From the NCBI GenBank assembly GCA_001643675.2, contig LSRY02000012.1, forward strand, positions 560,501 to 624,500: DNA of 64,000 nucleotides, in the 5' to 3' direction. Source of the stretch: Monocercomonoides exilis. Taxonomy: Eukaryota > Preaxostyla > Oxymonadida > Polymastigidae. A program made the translations under genes and the position numbers. Shown here in pieces: positions 13,445-24,383 of the stretch (position 1 is its first letter; every line of letters begins with the position of its first letter). The notes under the pieces are model-generated. The model ran no database searches, was not told the DNA's origin, and worked only from the letters and a program-made list of their open reading frames with translations.

Positions 13445-14696
13445 TTTATAAAAAAAAAAAAAGAAAGTTTAAAGGGATGCGTGTTATATCAATAGGAACC
13501 ATGCAATAATGCCTTATCAATTTTATATATTTGAATTTTGGATATTTTTGTTTCTATATTTATTTTTAATTTTGAATTGGCTTTTGAGGGATTATTGAGA
13601 CCTATCATTTGCTTGAAAATATGAGTGCCTGTAATACAATTTTAAAACTTTTCGATCGAAATTACAAAAATAATATTTATAGTAAGAAATTTTCTTTCAA
13701 ATTTCCATTTTTAGAAGAATCAATTGGAGTAAAATTCTTACATTTATAAAAAAAAACAATGATTTGTTCCAAACAATTTCTGATATTTTATCATAATATA
13801 TCTTTCATTCTCATGCATAATTTGGCATATGATAACTTCACGTAGTCATTGAAGTGTTCACAAAAATTTAATACATAAATAAAACGAGATTAAATAGAAT
13901 AAATAAAACACGTTCAGCATCGAATTTTCGGTTTTTAATCTCACATTTTTTTAGATAAAAAACCTATCAAATAGTTAAATATTGTGGGAGAGATCAATTT
14001 TTGAAAAAATGAAAAAGTAAATATTTCGCATTTTGGTTATGTATTTAATAACGCATTTAATAAAAATGAAAGATATATTAATTAAAATAAAATTTAAAAA
14101 AAGATTCGACGTAAAATACATTTGGAAAATGAATTTTTTTATTTTCATTTCTTAAAATAAAAAATATTTAGGGTATTTTTCAAAAAATTTAAGTTGAAAA
14201 TTTTTTAAATGTTTCTTTTATTTTCGAACCTATTTGTTATTTATTTATTATTTAATATACAACATAAATAAAAATATAGACAAAAAACATATTCTCAGCG
14301 ACTACGTTAAGTTATCATTAGTCCATAATTATATAGAATACATATTTATATATAGAAGAAAAAATTGAATGGAACAAAATATTTGAAGCAAATAGATATC
14401 ATCCCATTTGTCTTTCAAAGTTAAGTTCAAAAAAATAAAAAAACGACTTTTTTTTCAATCATATAATAACTTCAAACCATGATGGAAGGAATGCAGTGCA
14501 ATTTGATTTTTCTTGAATTCTTCTTTTGGTTATCAACATAAATTTTCGAAAAATAACAATGAAATACATATTATCTTTTTGTTTTGGGAGAGAATGATTA
14601 TAATGATGGGATGATCAGAAATAATTTTATAAAAATTGAAGCAAACCCCTTTAATTTAATTATTATTAAATCATTAAAGGAAACAACACAAAAGTC
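13445..14696. other. AT-rich intergenic region with one imperfect inverted pair
   Basis: No gene seen. An 18-base imperfect inverted pair (TGATAACTTCACGTAGTC at 13830-13847 against the complement of 14300-14317, one mismatch) brackets about 490 bp and could be the ends of an old MITE. Everything else is A/T-rich without repeats or open frames of note. Confidence 0.5.
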
Positions 14697-16289
14697 ATGA
14701 TCCATTATAGTGGGAAAAAAGTAAGTTCATCAAAAAGGAAAACAGAATTAACAAAGAGGGATAAATGGGGAAGGACGAAAGCAATGCGCTGGATCATGGA
14801 GAAAAAAACAGAACCACCAAAGTGGATGATACATGATACTTCTCAACGCAATAACAATGGTTATACTATGGCCATGTATTGGATTCAATTTGTGCAGACA
14901 GAACCTCCAGAATGGATGCGGCATGACAACGAACTTGCCAACAAGGGAGGGTGGACGATGGCAATGCATTGGATTATTACTGTTAAGACTGAACCGCCAG
15001 AATGGATGCGGCATAATAATAAGCTTGACAACGATAAAGGAATAACAATGTCTATGATTTGGATTACACATGTGAAAACAGAACCACCCAAGTGGATGAG
15101 ACACGGAATTACTCTTGTTGATAATCGTGGATGGACAATGGCGATGTATTGGATTCAGTTTGTTCAAACAGACCCACCAGAATGGATGAGACACGACATC
15201 ACATTTTGCGATAAATACGGAAACACTATGGCCATATTGTGGATCGAAAAAGTTAAGGCAGATCCGCCAGAATGGATGAGACATGAAATTACTCTTGCTG
15301 ATAACAAAGGATGGACAATGGCCATGGCATGGATCGAAGAAGTTAAGACAGAGCCATCGGAATGGATGCGACACAATATTACGGTTGCTAATAAGAGAGG
15401 AGAAACAATGGCAATACTTTGGATTTTTCATACAAAGACGGAGCCACCTGAGTGGATGAGACACAACATTTCACTGCGTGATAATAGCGGACTAACGATG
15501 GCCATACACTGGATAAAGCAAGTTAAAACAGAACCTCCCGAATGGATGCGTCATGATGCCACACTTTGCAATAAAAATGGATGCACAATGGCCATGACAT
15601 GGATAATACACGTGAAAACAGAGCCACCTGAGTGGATGAGACATGACATTGCTCAACGTGACAATTTTGGATTGACAATGTCCATGTACTGGATAAGATT
15701 TATTGAATCTGATCCTCCACAATGGATGAGACACGACCTCACATTTGCCGATAAAGCTGGAAATACTATGGCAATGACATGCATCGAAAATGTCAAAATA
15801 GAACCACCGGAATGGATGAGACATGAAATAACACTTTGCAACAATTTTGGATCAACAATGGCAATGCTGTGGATTATGTGGGTTGGAACAGAGCCACCAG
15901 AGTGGATGAGGCATGACATAACACTTTCTCAAAAGGATGGAGGAACGATGGCCATGTTGTGGATTCAGTTTGTTCAAACAGAGCCACCTGAATGGATGAG
16001 GCATGATTCTTCACTTGCTGATAAGGACGGTTGGACAATGGCTATGATATGGATCGAAAAAGTTAAGACAGAGCCACCTGAATGGATGAGACATGATATT
16101 ACGATTGCTAATAAGAGAGGAGAAACAATGGCAATACTTTGGATTTTTCATACAAAAACAGAGCCGCCTGAGTGGATGCGTCATGACATTACAATAAGAG
16201 ACAATTTTGGAAGGACAATGGCAACATTTTGGAAAAAGAAATGCGTGAATAAGCCACCAAAGTGGATGATCACTGATGATTCCACATGA
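14697..16289 (+). CDS. Ankyrin-like tandem repeat protein (17 x 30 residues)
   Basis: Single exon of 530 residues, almost wholly built of a 30-residue unit; the consensus core pieces are NKGWTMAMLWI and KTEPPEWMRHDITL. The G-x-T-M-A-M segment sits where ankyrin repeats have G-x-T-P-L-H, so I read the unit as a divergent, shortened ankyrin repeat (33 is usual); this is inference. The first and last copies are degenerate caps (KKTEPPKWMIH at the N end, NKPPKWMITDDST at the C end), the usual design of a soluble solenoid. No signal peptide, membrane helix or second domain. Likely a protein-protein interaction scaffold; the partner cannot be told. The ATG at 14697 is the first in frame. It stands alone between two AT-rich gaps of about 1.25 kb. 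Confidence 0.7.
   Translation: MIHYSGKKVSSSKRKTELTKRDKWGRTKAMRWIMEKKTEPPKWMIHDTSQRNNNGYTMAMYWIQFVQTEPPEWMRHDNELANKGGWTMAMHWIITVKTEPPEWMRHNNKLDNDKGITMSMIWITHVKTEPPKWMRHGITLVDNRGWTMAMYWIQFVQTDPPEWMRHDITFCDKYGNTMAILWIEKVKADPPEWMRHEITLADNKGWTMAMAWIEEVKTEPSEWMRHNITVANKRGETMAILWIFHTKTEPPEWMRHNISLRDNSGLTMAIHWIKQVKTEPPEWMRHDATLCNKNGCTMAMTWIIHVKTEPPEWMRHDIAQRDNFGLTMSMYWIRFIESDPPQWMRHDLTFADKAGNTMAMTCIENVKIEPPEWMRHEITLCNNFGSTMAMLWIMWVGTEPPEWMRHDITLSQKDGGTMAMLWIQFVQTEPPEWMRHDSSLADKDGWTMAMIWIEKVKTEPPEWMRHDITIANKRGETMAILWIFHTKTEPPEWMRHDITIRDNFGRTMATFWKKKCVNKPPKWMITDDST
14745..16270 (+). repeat. 90-bp tandem repeat array inside the ankyrin-like gene
   Basis: About 17 copies of a 90-bp unit, diverged at the DNA level and kept in frame. 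Units 4-7 resemble units 10-13 (six-unit offset), and units 7-9 resemble units 15-17 (eight-unit offset; units 8 and 16 share NKRGETMAILWIFHTK exactly). The array therefore grew by block duplications of different sizes. Confidence 0.8.
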
Positions 16290-17573
16290 ATGTTAGTCTT
16301 TTCGAATTGAGAATCTTCTCGTTTTTTAATTTGAATCAGCAGAAAAAAATAGCATCTGATTTTAGTCGTTGCAACAAGAAAATTTGACAATTTCATTTCA
16401 ATGAAAATTTAAAGTTATTGATCAAAAATGTAGCGGAGAACTTTATGCTCCGCCAAATATCCAAATAAGCCTTATTGGCATTCATTTTTGTATCTCCACT
16501 TTTCTTTTCTTTTCTTTTTTTTTGTTTGGTCTATCGTTCAATTTCAATAATTTTATCAAACCATGTCAGTTTTATCTTTTTCTGAAAAACAATAACAATT
16601 TGATGAATCTTATGCATTTTTCAAATTAAGGCACAATATCCAGTATTCCATGAGTTAACCTAGAAGCAGAGGAAAACAACAATATTTTTGGAAGACAATT
16701 GAAGAATGTGGATTGCCAATTTTTCTAATGCTGGCAGTGATGTTGAAATAGTCAAAGTTGTCATTATAATTTCCTTTTTTCGCTCAAAATGGCTGTGTAT
16801 CGAAGAGCGTAATCCAGATTCAATTTACCATTATGCTGTTTGATTGTATCATATATCAAACGATTGGATACTCTTTGTCGGTGTTTCTCATGTCTTTGGC
16901 GTATAATTTTTGCATTTATGAAGAAAGCAATGATTGTTGCAAGCTTTTTCTGCAATAATATCATAAAAAGTCAACCATTACAATGCAAACAAATGCAAAA
17001 AAAAAAATTAAAAATTGAAAAAAAAAATCAGAAAAATTTGTTAGGAACAAAATTCATAAAGTGAATAATTCTGATCCAAATAGATTTTGCAAAAAGAAAA
17101 ATTTGGGAAAATTTTTATGAACTGCAGAAATAAAACTGTATTTTTCTTCAGACTTAACCAACTTTTTTTTTCCTTATCTATTTTATTGTGAAATAATGCA
17201 TTTTCCCCTCGAAATTTTTTTTAAATGATTTTATTCAAAAGATTGAACGATGATTATTTTGATATCGTTCTTTTTCAAGGAAGAAGAGAATAATAAAAAA
17301 GATGTGAACGAATATCAAACTAGAAAAATGAAAATTTTTTCGTAGAAAGCTGTTTTGTTGTTAAGAATGAACTTTTATTTATTGCCTTCAAAATCTTTCA
17401 AAAAGATTCTTTATTTTTTGAGAAAATAATAGAAAAGATTCTCAATGAGTTTTCAATTTTTCATAAATACTATGAAAAATTAACGGATTATAGTATTTTG
17501 TTATTTATTTCACAAACAAATATGAAAACTTTTTATTGAAGATCCAGTCCCCATAGTGCGCTTTTGTTTCCAA
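16290..17573. other. AT-rich intergenic region, nothing recognised
   Basis: About 1.3 kb with only short open frames, none with coding-like composition or a recognisable motif. It is the upstream region of the UGGT gene. Confidence 0.6.
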
Positions 17574-20500
17574 ATGTGTTTCATTGTGTTTTATTTATTG
17601 TTCCTTGCTTTTGCGAAGCCAACTGATCGGTCCGTGATAGTATCAACACAAGCCCCGTTTCAGCCAGTTTCGCTCTTGGCAGAATCGTGCGAGTTCTTTG
17701 CACAACTTGATTCAGATTATTATTGGGGATTTTTGGACTATGCATTTGAACAAGGACTTGGAAAGAAGAACGAAGAAGAACTAATGAAAATTATATACGA
17801 TTTTACAAAGGAAGCAACCGATTCTTCTGCTCTTGCTGCTTCACTTCGAGCAACACTGCATGTTCATACATTTGCTCCATTTATTGAATCTCAACATCAA
17901 ATGGCGATGAACGATTGGCATATGTATGCAAGTTCGGCTCAACTTTCAAAATATTCAACTCCTCCACCAATTTTTGCGGTTCTTGTCCAACCTTATCAAG
18001 ATAATCAGGCTAAACCTGGTAGACCTAATGGAGAGAATTATTTGCACAATAACAGAAGTGTTATATTCACGTCACCTGAAGATTTGAAAACGAAACTGAC
18101 GTTTTCTAAAAGGCAGAAATTGGACTATGCCAGACTTTATGGATCCAGTCCAATTCAGCCAGTTGAATCTCCCACCCTCTTGAATTCTGATCACATATTT
18201 CCATCGACAATAAGTAGAAATACGAATTTGCCCATTGTGATTTTATATGGATCAGTTAACGATGAAGGAATGCAAGATTGGATCAAAATGCTGAAAAGCA
18301 CTCAAGAAGAAACACTTCGAAAAGGGCCAAGTGGCGAAAATCGCGAGCATTTCCCATCTTTCATCTTTACCGTGAGACATTTCAGAAATTATGAAAAAGA
18401 ACCACAAACAATGTTAAAGAAAGAGAAAACAGAAAATATGACTGTGTGTGGATATGGAATTGAGCTGGCATTGAGAGATTCTGAATACAAATTTGGTGAC
18501 AAAGGAAAACATGGAAATGACGCAGAAGAAGATGATGGAGACGAAGAAGGGATAAGTCAGAATGCAAAAGATGGGCGTTTTGACATCCTGCCTCCAGAAT
18601 ATGACCTTCCTGATGATGTATATGACACACCTGTTTTAGGCATTAACATCAAGAAAATGGCACAGAGACACAGACATTTAGCTGCCTTTGCGGAAACCCC
18701 ACGCAGTGAGAAAAACGCGACAAGCTGGGCGAAAGCAGACGAAGAAGAGGAAGTTGTGATTGAAGGGCGAAGCAGATTGGATCGCTTGTTCCGTGGGCTG
18801 ATTCACGAGTCGTTTGCGGGATTTCTTCCGATTGCACGTGTGAAGGACATTGGGACGAAGACTACACTTCACATCAAAACACAACCAGATCCACTTGGAG
18901 CACTTGTTGACTTGAGCGACAACTTCCCTGTGGTTGGGCCATCCATCGCGAAAATGCCGATGTCGATGGAGCTGCGTTCGCATCTGATGTCCGTTCAGCC
19001 GTACTTCCAAGGCGACGATGCACTGCTCCTCGTCAACGGGCGGGCACTCACTGGGAAAATGTCTGTGTGGTCGCTGCTGTCTGCTGTGACAGACGAGCTA
19101 AAGCACGCTGTGGCGCTGCAGCAGATCGGGATGCACAACACCGCCATCCGCAAGATTGCTCAGATTCCTGTCTTCACCCCGAACTTGCACACACGTGGAT
19201 ACGACCGCATCCGCACTGAAAAGTCCTCCTTCGTCACAGAAACCATCCGTGTCATTGCGCGCCCACCAAGCGAGAAGTACTTTCTGAACAACATCGAGAC
19301 AGACAAGAAGTACAATGAATGGTCTGGTGACATAACTCTTCTGGCTGAAATCGACTTAAACCAGCAGTATGTACCCAGCGTGCGCCGCAATCTGGTTGTG
19401 GTGACGGCATTTTTGGATCTAGCGCGCCCGGAGTCGCAGCAGACGATTGTGAACATGCTTGAGCTGCTCGACCAGGGCTATGCCATCCGCTTTGGTGTGG
19501 TGCCTGTTGTATCTCCCTTGCTGTCACCTACAGCTGCTCAGCAGTCTTCTTCGGCTCAGCTGGCGCGGTGGTGGCTGGCAGAGATGAGAAGAGGCGGGGC
19601 AATGAATGCAGCGCGGATGGTACGAGGGCTCGAGAAGAGGAAGCAGCAGCTGTCGATCAACAATGTGCGCCAAATGGTTGTTATGTCTCAGCACAAGAAG
19701 GGAGTGCAGAATGCGTGGATGACACTCGAAGACTGGAAGAACGTGACAGAAGGCAAAGACAAGCAGATCGAGGAGGATATGAAGGAGATCAAGATGGTGC
19801 TGGAGGAGACGCTTGTGCCTGTGCCGTGCTTGTCATTCAATGGGATCATCTGCCCTGTGGACAACATTGAGCAGACAGTGAGGGCATACTACCCACAGGA
19901 GCTGAGGCTGATGAGGCAGCTCGTCATGCAAGGCGAGCTCAGCATCCCGAAGAAGAAGAAGAGAGAAGACTTGTATCTAAACATCCCTGGCTTCCAGCGG
20001 AGCAACGCACCGGTGGAGATCCTGTGGAACATCACACGAAGAGAAAGGTGGGTGGAGAAGGCGAGGGAGATTGGAGCGATTGGGAGACTGTCGCTGACAG
20101 GGCGCAAGGAGCTGGATGCAGAGAGGATCAGGCAGGCAGAGAAGGAGCTGGGAATCACTGTGGAGATGAAGATGAAGCCAAACGCGACAGAGCTGGAGAA
20201 GAAGCGGAGGGTGTACCAGACAGCTGCCGACGGGTTTGAGAGAGAACGGGCAGTGAAGCGGTTTGAGGAGAAGAGTCCAGCGTGGGTGGACAAGATGACG
20301 AAGATGCGGCACATGGAAGGGTTCACGTTTGTGACAGAGACGAAGTGGACGCCGCAGATTCTGAATGCTCACGAGCCACTGGGAGGTGCCGGCACACGCT
20401 CCAGCAGCGCCGACAAGGACATCCTCGCGACGTCGGTCTCTGCGACTGATTTTTATGCGCAGTCGAGTGGCACTCCCGCCGCCAATGCGCATTTTGTGTC

Positions 20501-23500
20501 GCCCACTCTGTTTGCGAAGATGATGCGCCGCGCGTCGGCCACTGCGCAGTTCGTGCAGCCGGCGTCACGCCCAACACAAGCGAGCAAAGGCGCGGGGAAA
20601 AGCAAGAGGCTGGCGGGGATGTCAGAGAACAGCATCGCCTCCCGCCTGCTGCAGACGAGCTCACCACTGACACATTTTGTGGCAGTGGATTACACACAGA
20701 AGCCGCAGATGGAGGCAGCTAGTTCCATCATTTCTGCAATGAGCGGGGGAATTTCGCGGGCGGCGCTTTTGTTTGCGACGAAAGGGACAGTGAAGCCCTT
20801 GTCGTTTCCGTCTGTGTTTCTGTCGACGATTGGCATTGTGCACCCGCGTGTGACACAGTCATACACCTCCTTTTTGATCCGACTGTACTACACAATGAAG
20901 CTGGAGCCACCAGCAGGGCAGTCTGTGAACCAAACAGCATCTCCAAGCAGCAAAAGGGAGAAAGATCAGACGAATGAACATCTCCTCACAGAAGACGTGC
21001 TTGTGGCGCAGATAGCAAAATGGGCAGCGGAGGAAGCGAAGATGGTGAAGGAGACGACGAAAAAGACGTCCAACATGATGATCGAAGACCTGTTCAAGTG
21101 GAATGCAACGCTCCTGGCACGCATCCACAATTTGGCACAGCAGACGGCTGTCAGCAGCAAAGTCAAAGCGATTCTGGAAGAGCACAACGAAGTCATAAGA
21201 AAGCTTAGCTTGAACGTTCCTCTGACTCCATTGGAACTTCAACTGCACTCGTCTCCAACGTCACCGCTGGCTTCAGGAAGAGAAGAAGGAATTGTCGATG
21301 CATCAGTCAACTTCTTGGGATCAGAGAAAGGACAATCATCATCTTCATCATTATCTTCTTCTTCTTCTTCTTCTGCAAGTGAAGGAAAGCCTGTCATTCC
21401 ATGCACTTTCCTCATCACCAACGGGCTTGTCCGACCGATCACAAAGGCACAAACTGCATCTCTTCAGTACAACCTTCTCTCATTCACAGCTCTTCAGAAG
21501 GAGACGTCAGTGAAGATCAATCATTTCTACAATGCCGAGCGTTCTGTGCCTGTTGTGGACAGTGTTATGACGAAGAGCCAGATGAAAGACTTGGAAGGAT
21601 GGGAGGTGGCGAGGAGGTGGATGCCGCTGTGGAGAGGGCTGTTCAACTGCAAAGAGGAGGAGCTGACAGACGAGGAGATATCGCTCTCGTGGTTGACTTC
21701 AGGGGACGAGAGTGAGAATGAGAAGACAATGAATGGTGAAGGAGTTAATGAGAGAGATGCAGAGGAAAGAGTGGAAGAAGAGGACGGATCGTCGTTTCTG
21801 GCTATCCTGCAGCTTGTGCAAGGGTTGCACTGCTTCAGATACCCACGTGCGGCAACGGTTGATAGAGAAGTGTTCACAGAATGCAACCGCTTGGACAACA
21901 CATTCAATCTGATGGAAGGAGCAGAAGAACAAAAAGAGAAGAACTTGCTGAGGAAGAAGAAGTATGAAGAGTGGGGGAAGAGGAAAGACGAGAAAGATGC
22001 ATCAGCAACAAGCAAAGCAGCTAACAAAGACAAAGAAGGCAATGATGATGATGATGATGACAATGAAGATTCCGAAGACGAAGAGCAGAACACGAAGTAT
22101 CTCAACATGATGGTAGCGATCAACCCACTTGTTGAGACGCAGCGCCATGTGGGCCATCTCCTTCTCTTTTTGCGGTCGCAGCTGGGCGACTGGATCGAAG
22201 GGAAAGTGGTGCTGTGCCCGACACTCACACACCACTCGCTCCCTCTTCGCTCTCTCTACCGCTTCGCTCTCTTTGACACGCCCAGATACACTCAAGGGGG
22301 ACAGCTCATTCAAGGACCCAAAGTCGTGTTTCCGCAGCTTTCTCCTTCGTTTGTGTGGACACTCAACCACCACCCACCTAGCGGCTGGGAGGTGCAGCAG
22401 AAGGAAGCGAAGGATGACTTAGACAACATCCAGTTTGAAGACTTGGATGCGCTTGGAGGAGGGAAGGAGAGGAACGTGACAGCAGTCTACAGAATCAGCA
22501 ACTTCCTGGTGAAGGGCCACTTCCACGACATCCTTAACTCCCCGGCCTCTGGAATGCCCCTCGCCATTCACTCTTTGCACGCACCCACTGAAGCATCGCC
22601 AGCACCTGAGGGGTCAAAGCTTGTGCCGTCTTTCTCTACAACAGTTGTTCTCGATGCGAAGGGTTACTTCCAATTGCCCGTAGCATCACCAGGCATCCAT
22701 CTCTTATCTGTCTCCCCTCACTTAGACAACTACATCTCAGTCGCTGCACTTTCTGAACAGCGTCTGCTTTCTCTGTCACGCGATGGCTCTCTTTTGGAGT
22801 CTTCTGTGTCGCCTGTGCTGGGTGAGGCAGTGCTGCACAGAAGCAAAAACGGCGGGTGGCTGGTGGTGAACAGCTGGGAAGGGAGTCGAGTGATGGGGCG
22901 CATCAACATGCTGTACAGAGATGTAAACTTGTTCAGCGTGGCGCGGTCGGAGCAAGAGAGAGCGAGGCAGAAGATGGAGAGGAATGCAGGGAGGATGAAG
23001 GAGAAAGGGAAAGGGAAGAATAGTGGTACATTGTCACTCACAGGCGTGCCTTCCACAGAGAACAAGCCAGACACGATTCACATCTTCACGATATGCTCAG
23101 GGCATTTGTATGAGCGGCTGGCGAAGATTATGATGATGTCTGTGCTGAACAACACGAAAAAGCCAGTGAAGTTCTGGTTTCTGGAGAGTGTGATATCGCC
23201 TTCGTTCCGTGCCGAGCTTCCCGTGATGAGCAAGAGAATGAAGTTTTCCTATCAGCTGGTGGATTATGCGTGGCCAGACGGCGTTGTGACGAATGCGCGG
23301 ACGAAGATGCGGAGTGTGTGGGCATACAAGATCCTGTTCCTGGACTTGCTGTTCCCGGTTGACTTGGAAAGGGTCATATTTGTGGATGCTGACCAGATTT
23401 GCAAGACGGATATGGACGAGCTGATGAAGATGGATCTGCAGGGCGCACCATATGGATACACACCGTTCTGCAATGACAGACCGGAGATGAAGCCGTATCG

Positions 23501-24240
23501 ATTTTGGGAGGTGTGAGAAGAGTGTTATTGTATCTTTTTTTTTTTTTTTGGAAATGCATTTTTTATTTTTTTATGATTATTTCTTCTTTTCTTTTCTTTT
23601 CTTGTTTATCTTATTAATCTTTTTTGTTTCATCAAATATCACATTTTTTTTTATTAACTTGAAATATTCCAAATAAACAATAATCATATCAGACTGGCTA
23701 CTGGAAAGAGGAACTCCAAGGCAAGCCATACTACATTTCCGCTCTTTATGTAGTTGACTTGAACCGCTTCCGTGAGATGGGTGCAGGCGATACATTACGC
23801 CACATCTACGAGGGCCATGCAAAAGATAAGAATTCTCTGGCTAATTTAGACCAGGACCTGCCTAACACTGCACAGTCAAGTGTGCCCATCTTCACTCTCC
23901 CGCAGGAGTGGCTGTGGTGCGGGTCGTGGTGCTCGGACGCCACGAGGAAAAAGGCGAAGACGATTGATTTGTGCAATAACCCAAGAACAAAGGAACACAA
24001 AATTGACTATGCAAAGAAAAATATTCCAGTTTGTGATAATTTTTATTGAATCGGTCTTTAAAGTCATCCTTTAATTTTTAAATATTTTTTCCCCCGAAAA
24101 ATTTGCAGGAATGGAATCAATATCATGAAAAACTGCTACAACTTGAAGATTCGTTGTCAAATCTGACAAGAAATGCAACACACGCTACAAAAAAAGAACC
24201 AAAAGTTCAGCGTAATGAACAAATCAAGACAGAGCTTTAA
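17574..24240 (+). CDS. UDP-glucose:glycoprotein glucosyltransferase (UGGT)
   Basis: Three exons: 17574-23510, 23693-24028 and 24109-24240 (2,134 residues). I chose the ATG at 17574, which opens a signal peptide ([14 protein letters not shown]). UGGT is the ER-lumen folding sensor that re-glucosylates N-glycans on misfolded glycoproteins so that calnexin/calreticulin-type lectins rebind them. The long N-terminal sensor is divergent. The C-terminal GT24 domain is unmistakable: [17 protein letters not shown], the catalytic DAD in [31 protein letters not shown] across the first intron, [20 protein letters not shown] and LPQEWLWC. The protein ends KTEL, a plausible KDEL-type ER-retention signal. 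It is about 500 residues longer than usual because of acidic, Ser and charged insertions (for example around 18480-18560, 21320-21380 and 21900-22080). The next gene starts 143 bp downstream. Confidence 0.95.
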
Positions 24241-24383
24241 CTTCAAATTTTCATTTCAATACTTGCGTTATTTCTTTTTTAATTAATGTTTTACTATGTT
24301 AAAAATATCTTCTCCCAACTTGTTCTTTTTGAAAATGTACCCATCATCTTTTCTTTTCTTCAAAAAACTGTTTATCAGATTTT

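Noticed and set aside
15653-15919. Antisense open frames along the ankyrin-like repeat gene
   Set aside because: Periodic shadows of the 90-bp unit; no independent start or motif.
14750-16270. CRISPR-like or satellite array
   Set aside because: The periodic units are coding, in frame and diverged; there is no repeat-spacer structure.
17556-17573. Start of UGGT at the upstream GTG
   Set aside because: A eukaryotic gene should use ATG; the ATG at 17574 directly opens a good signal peptide.
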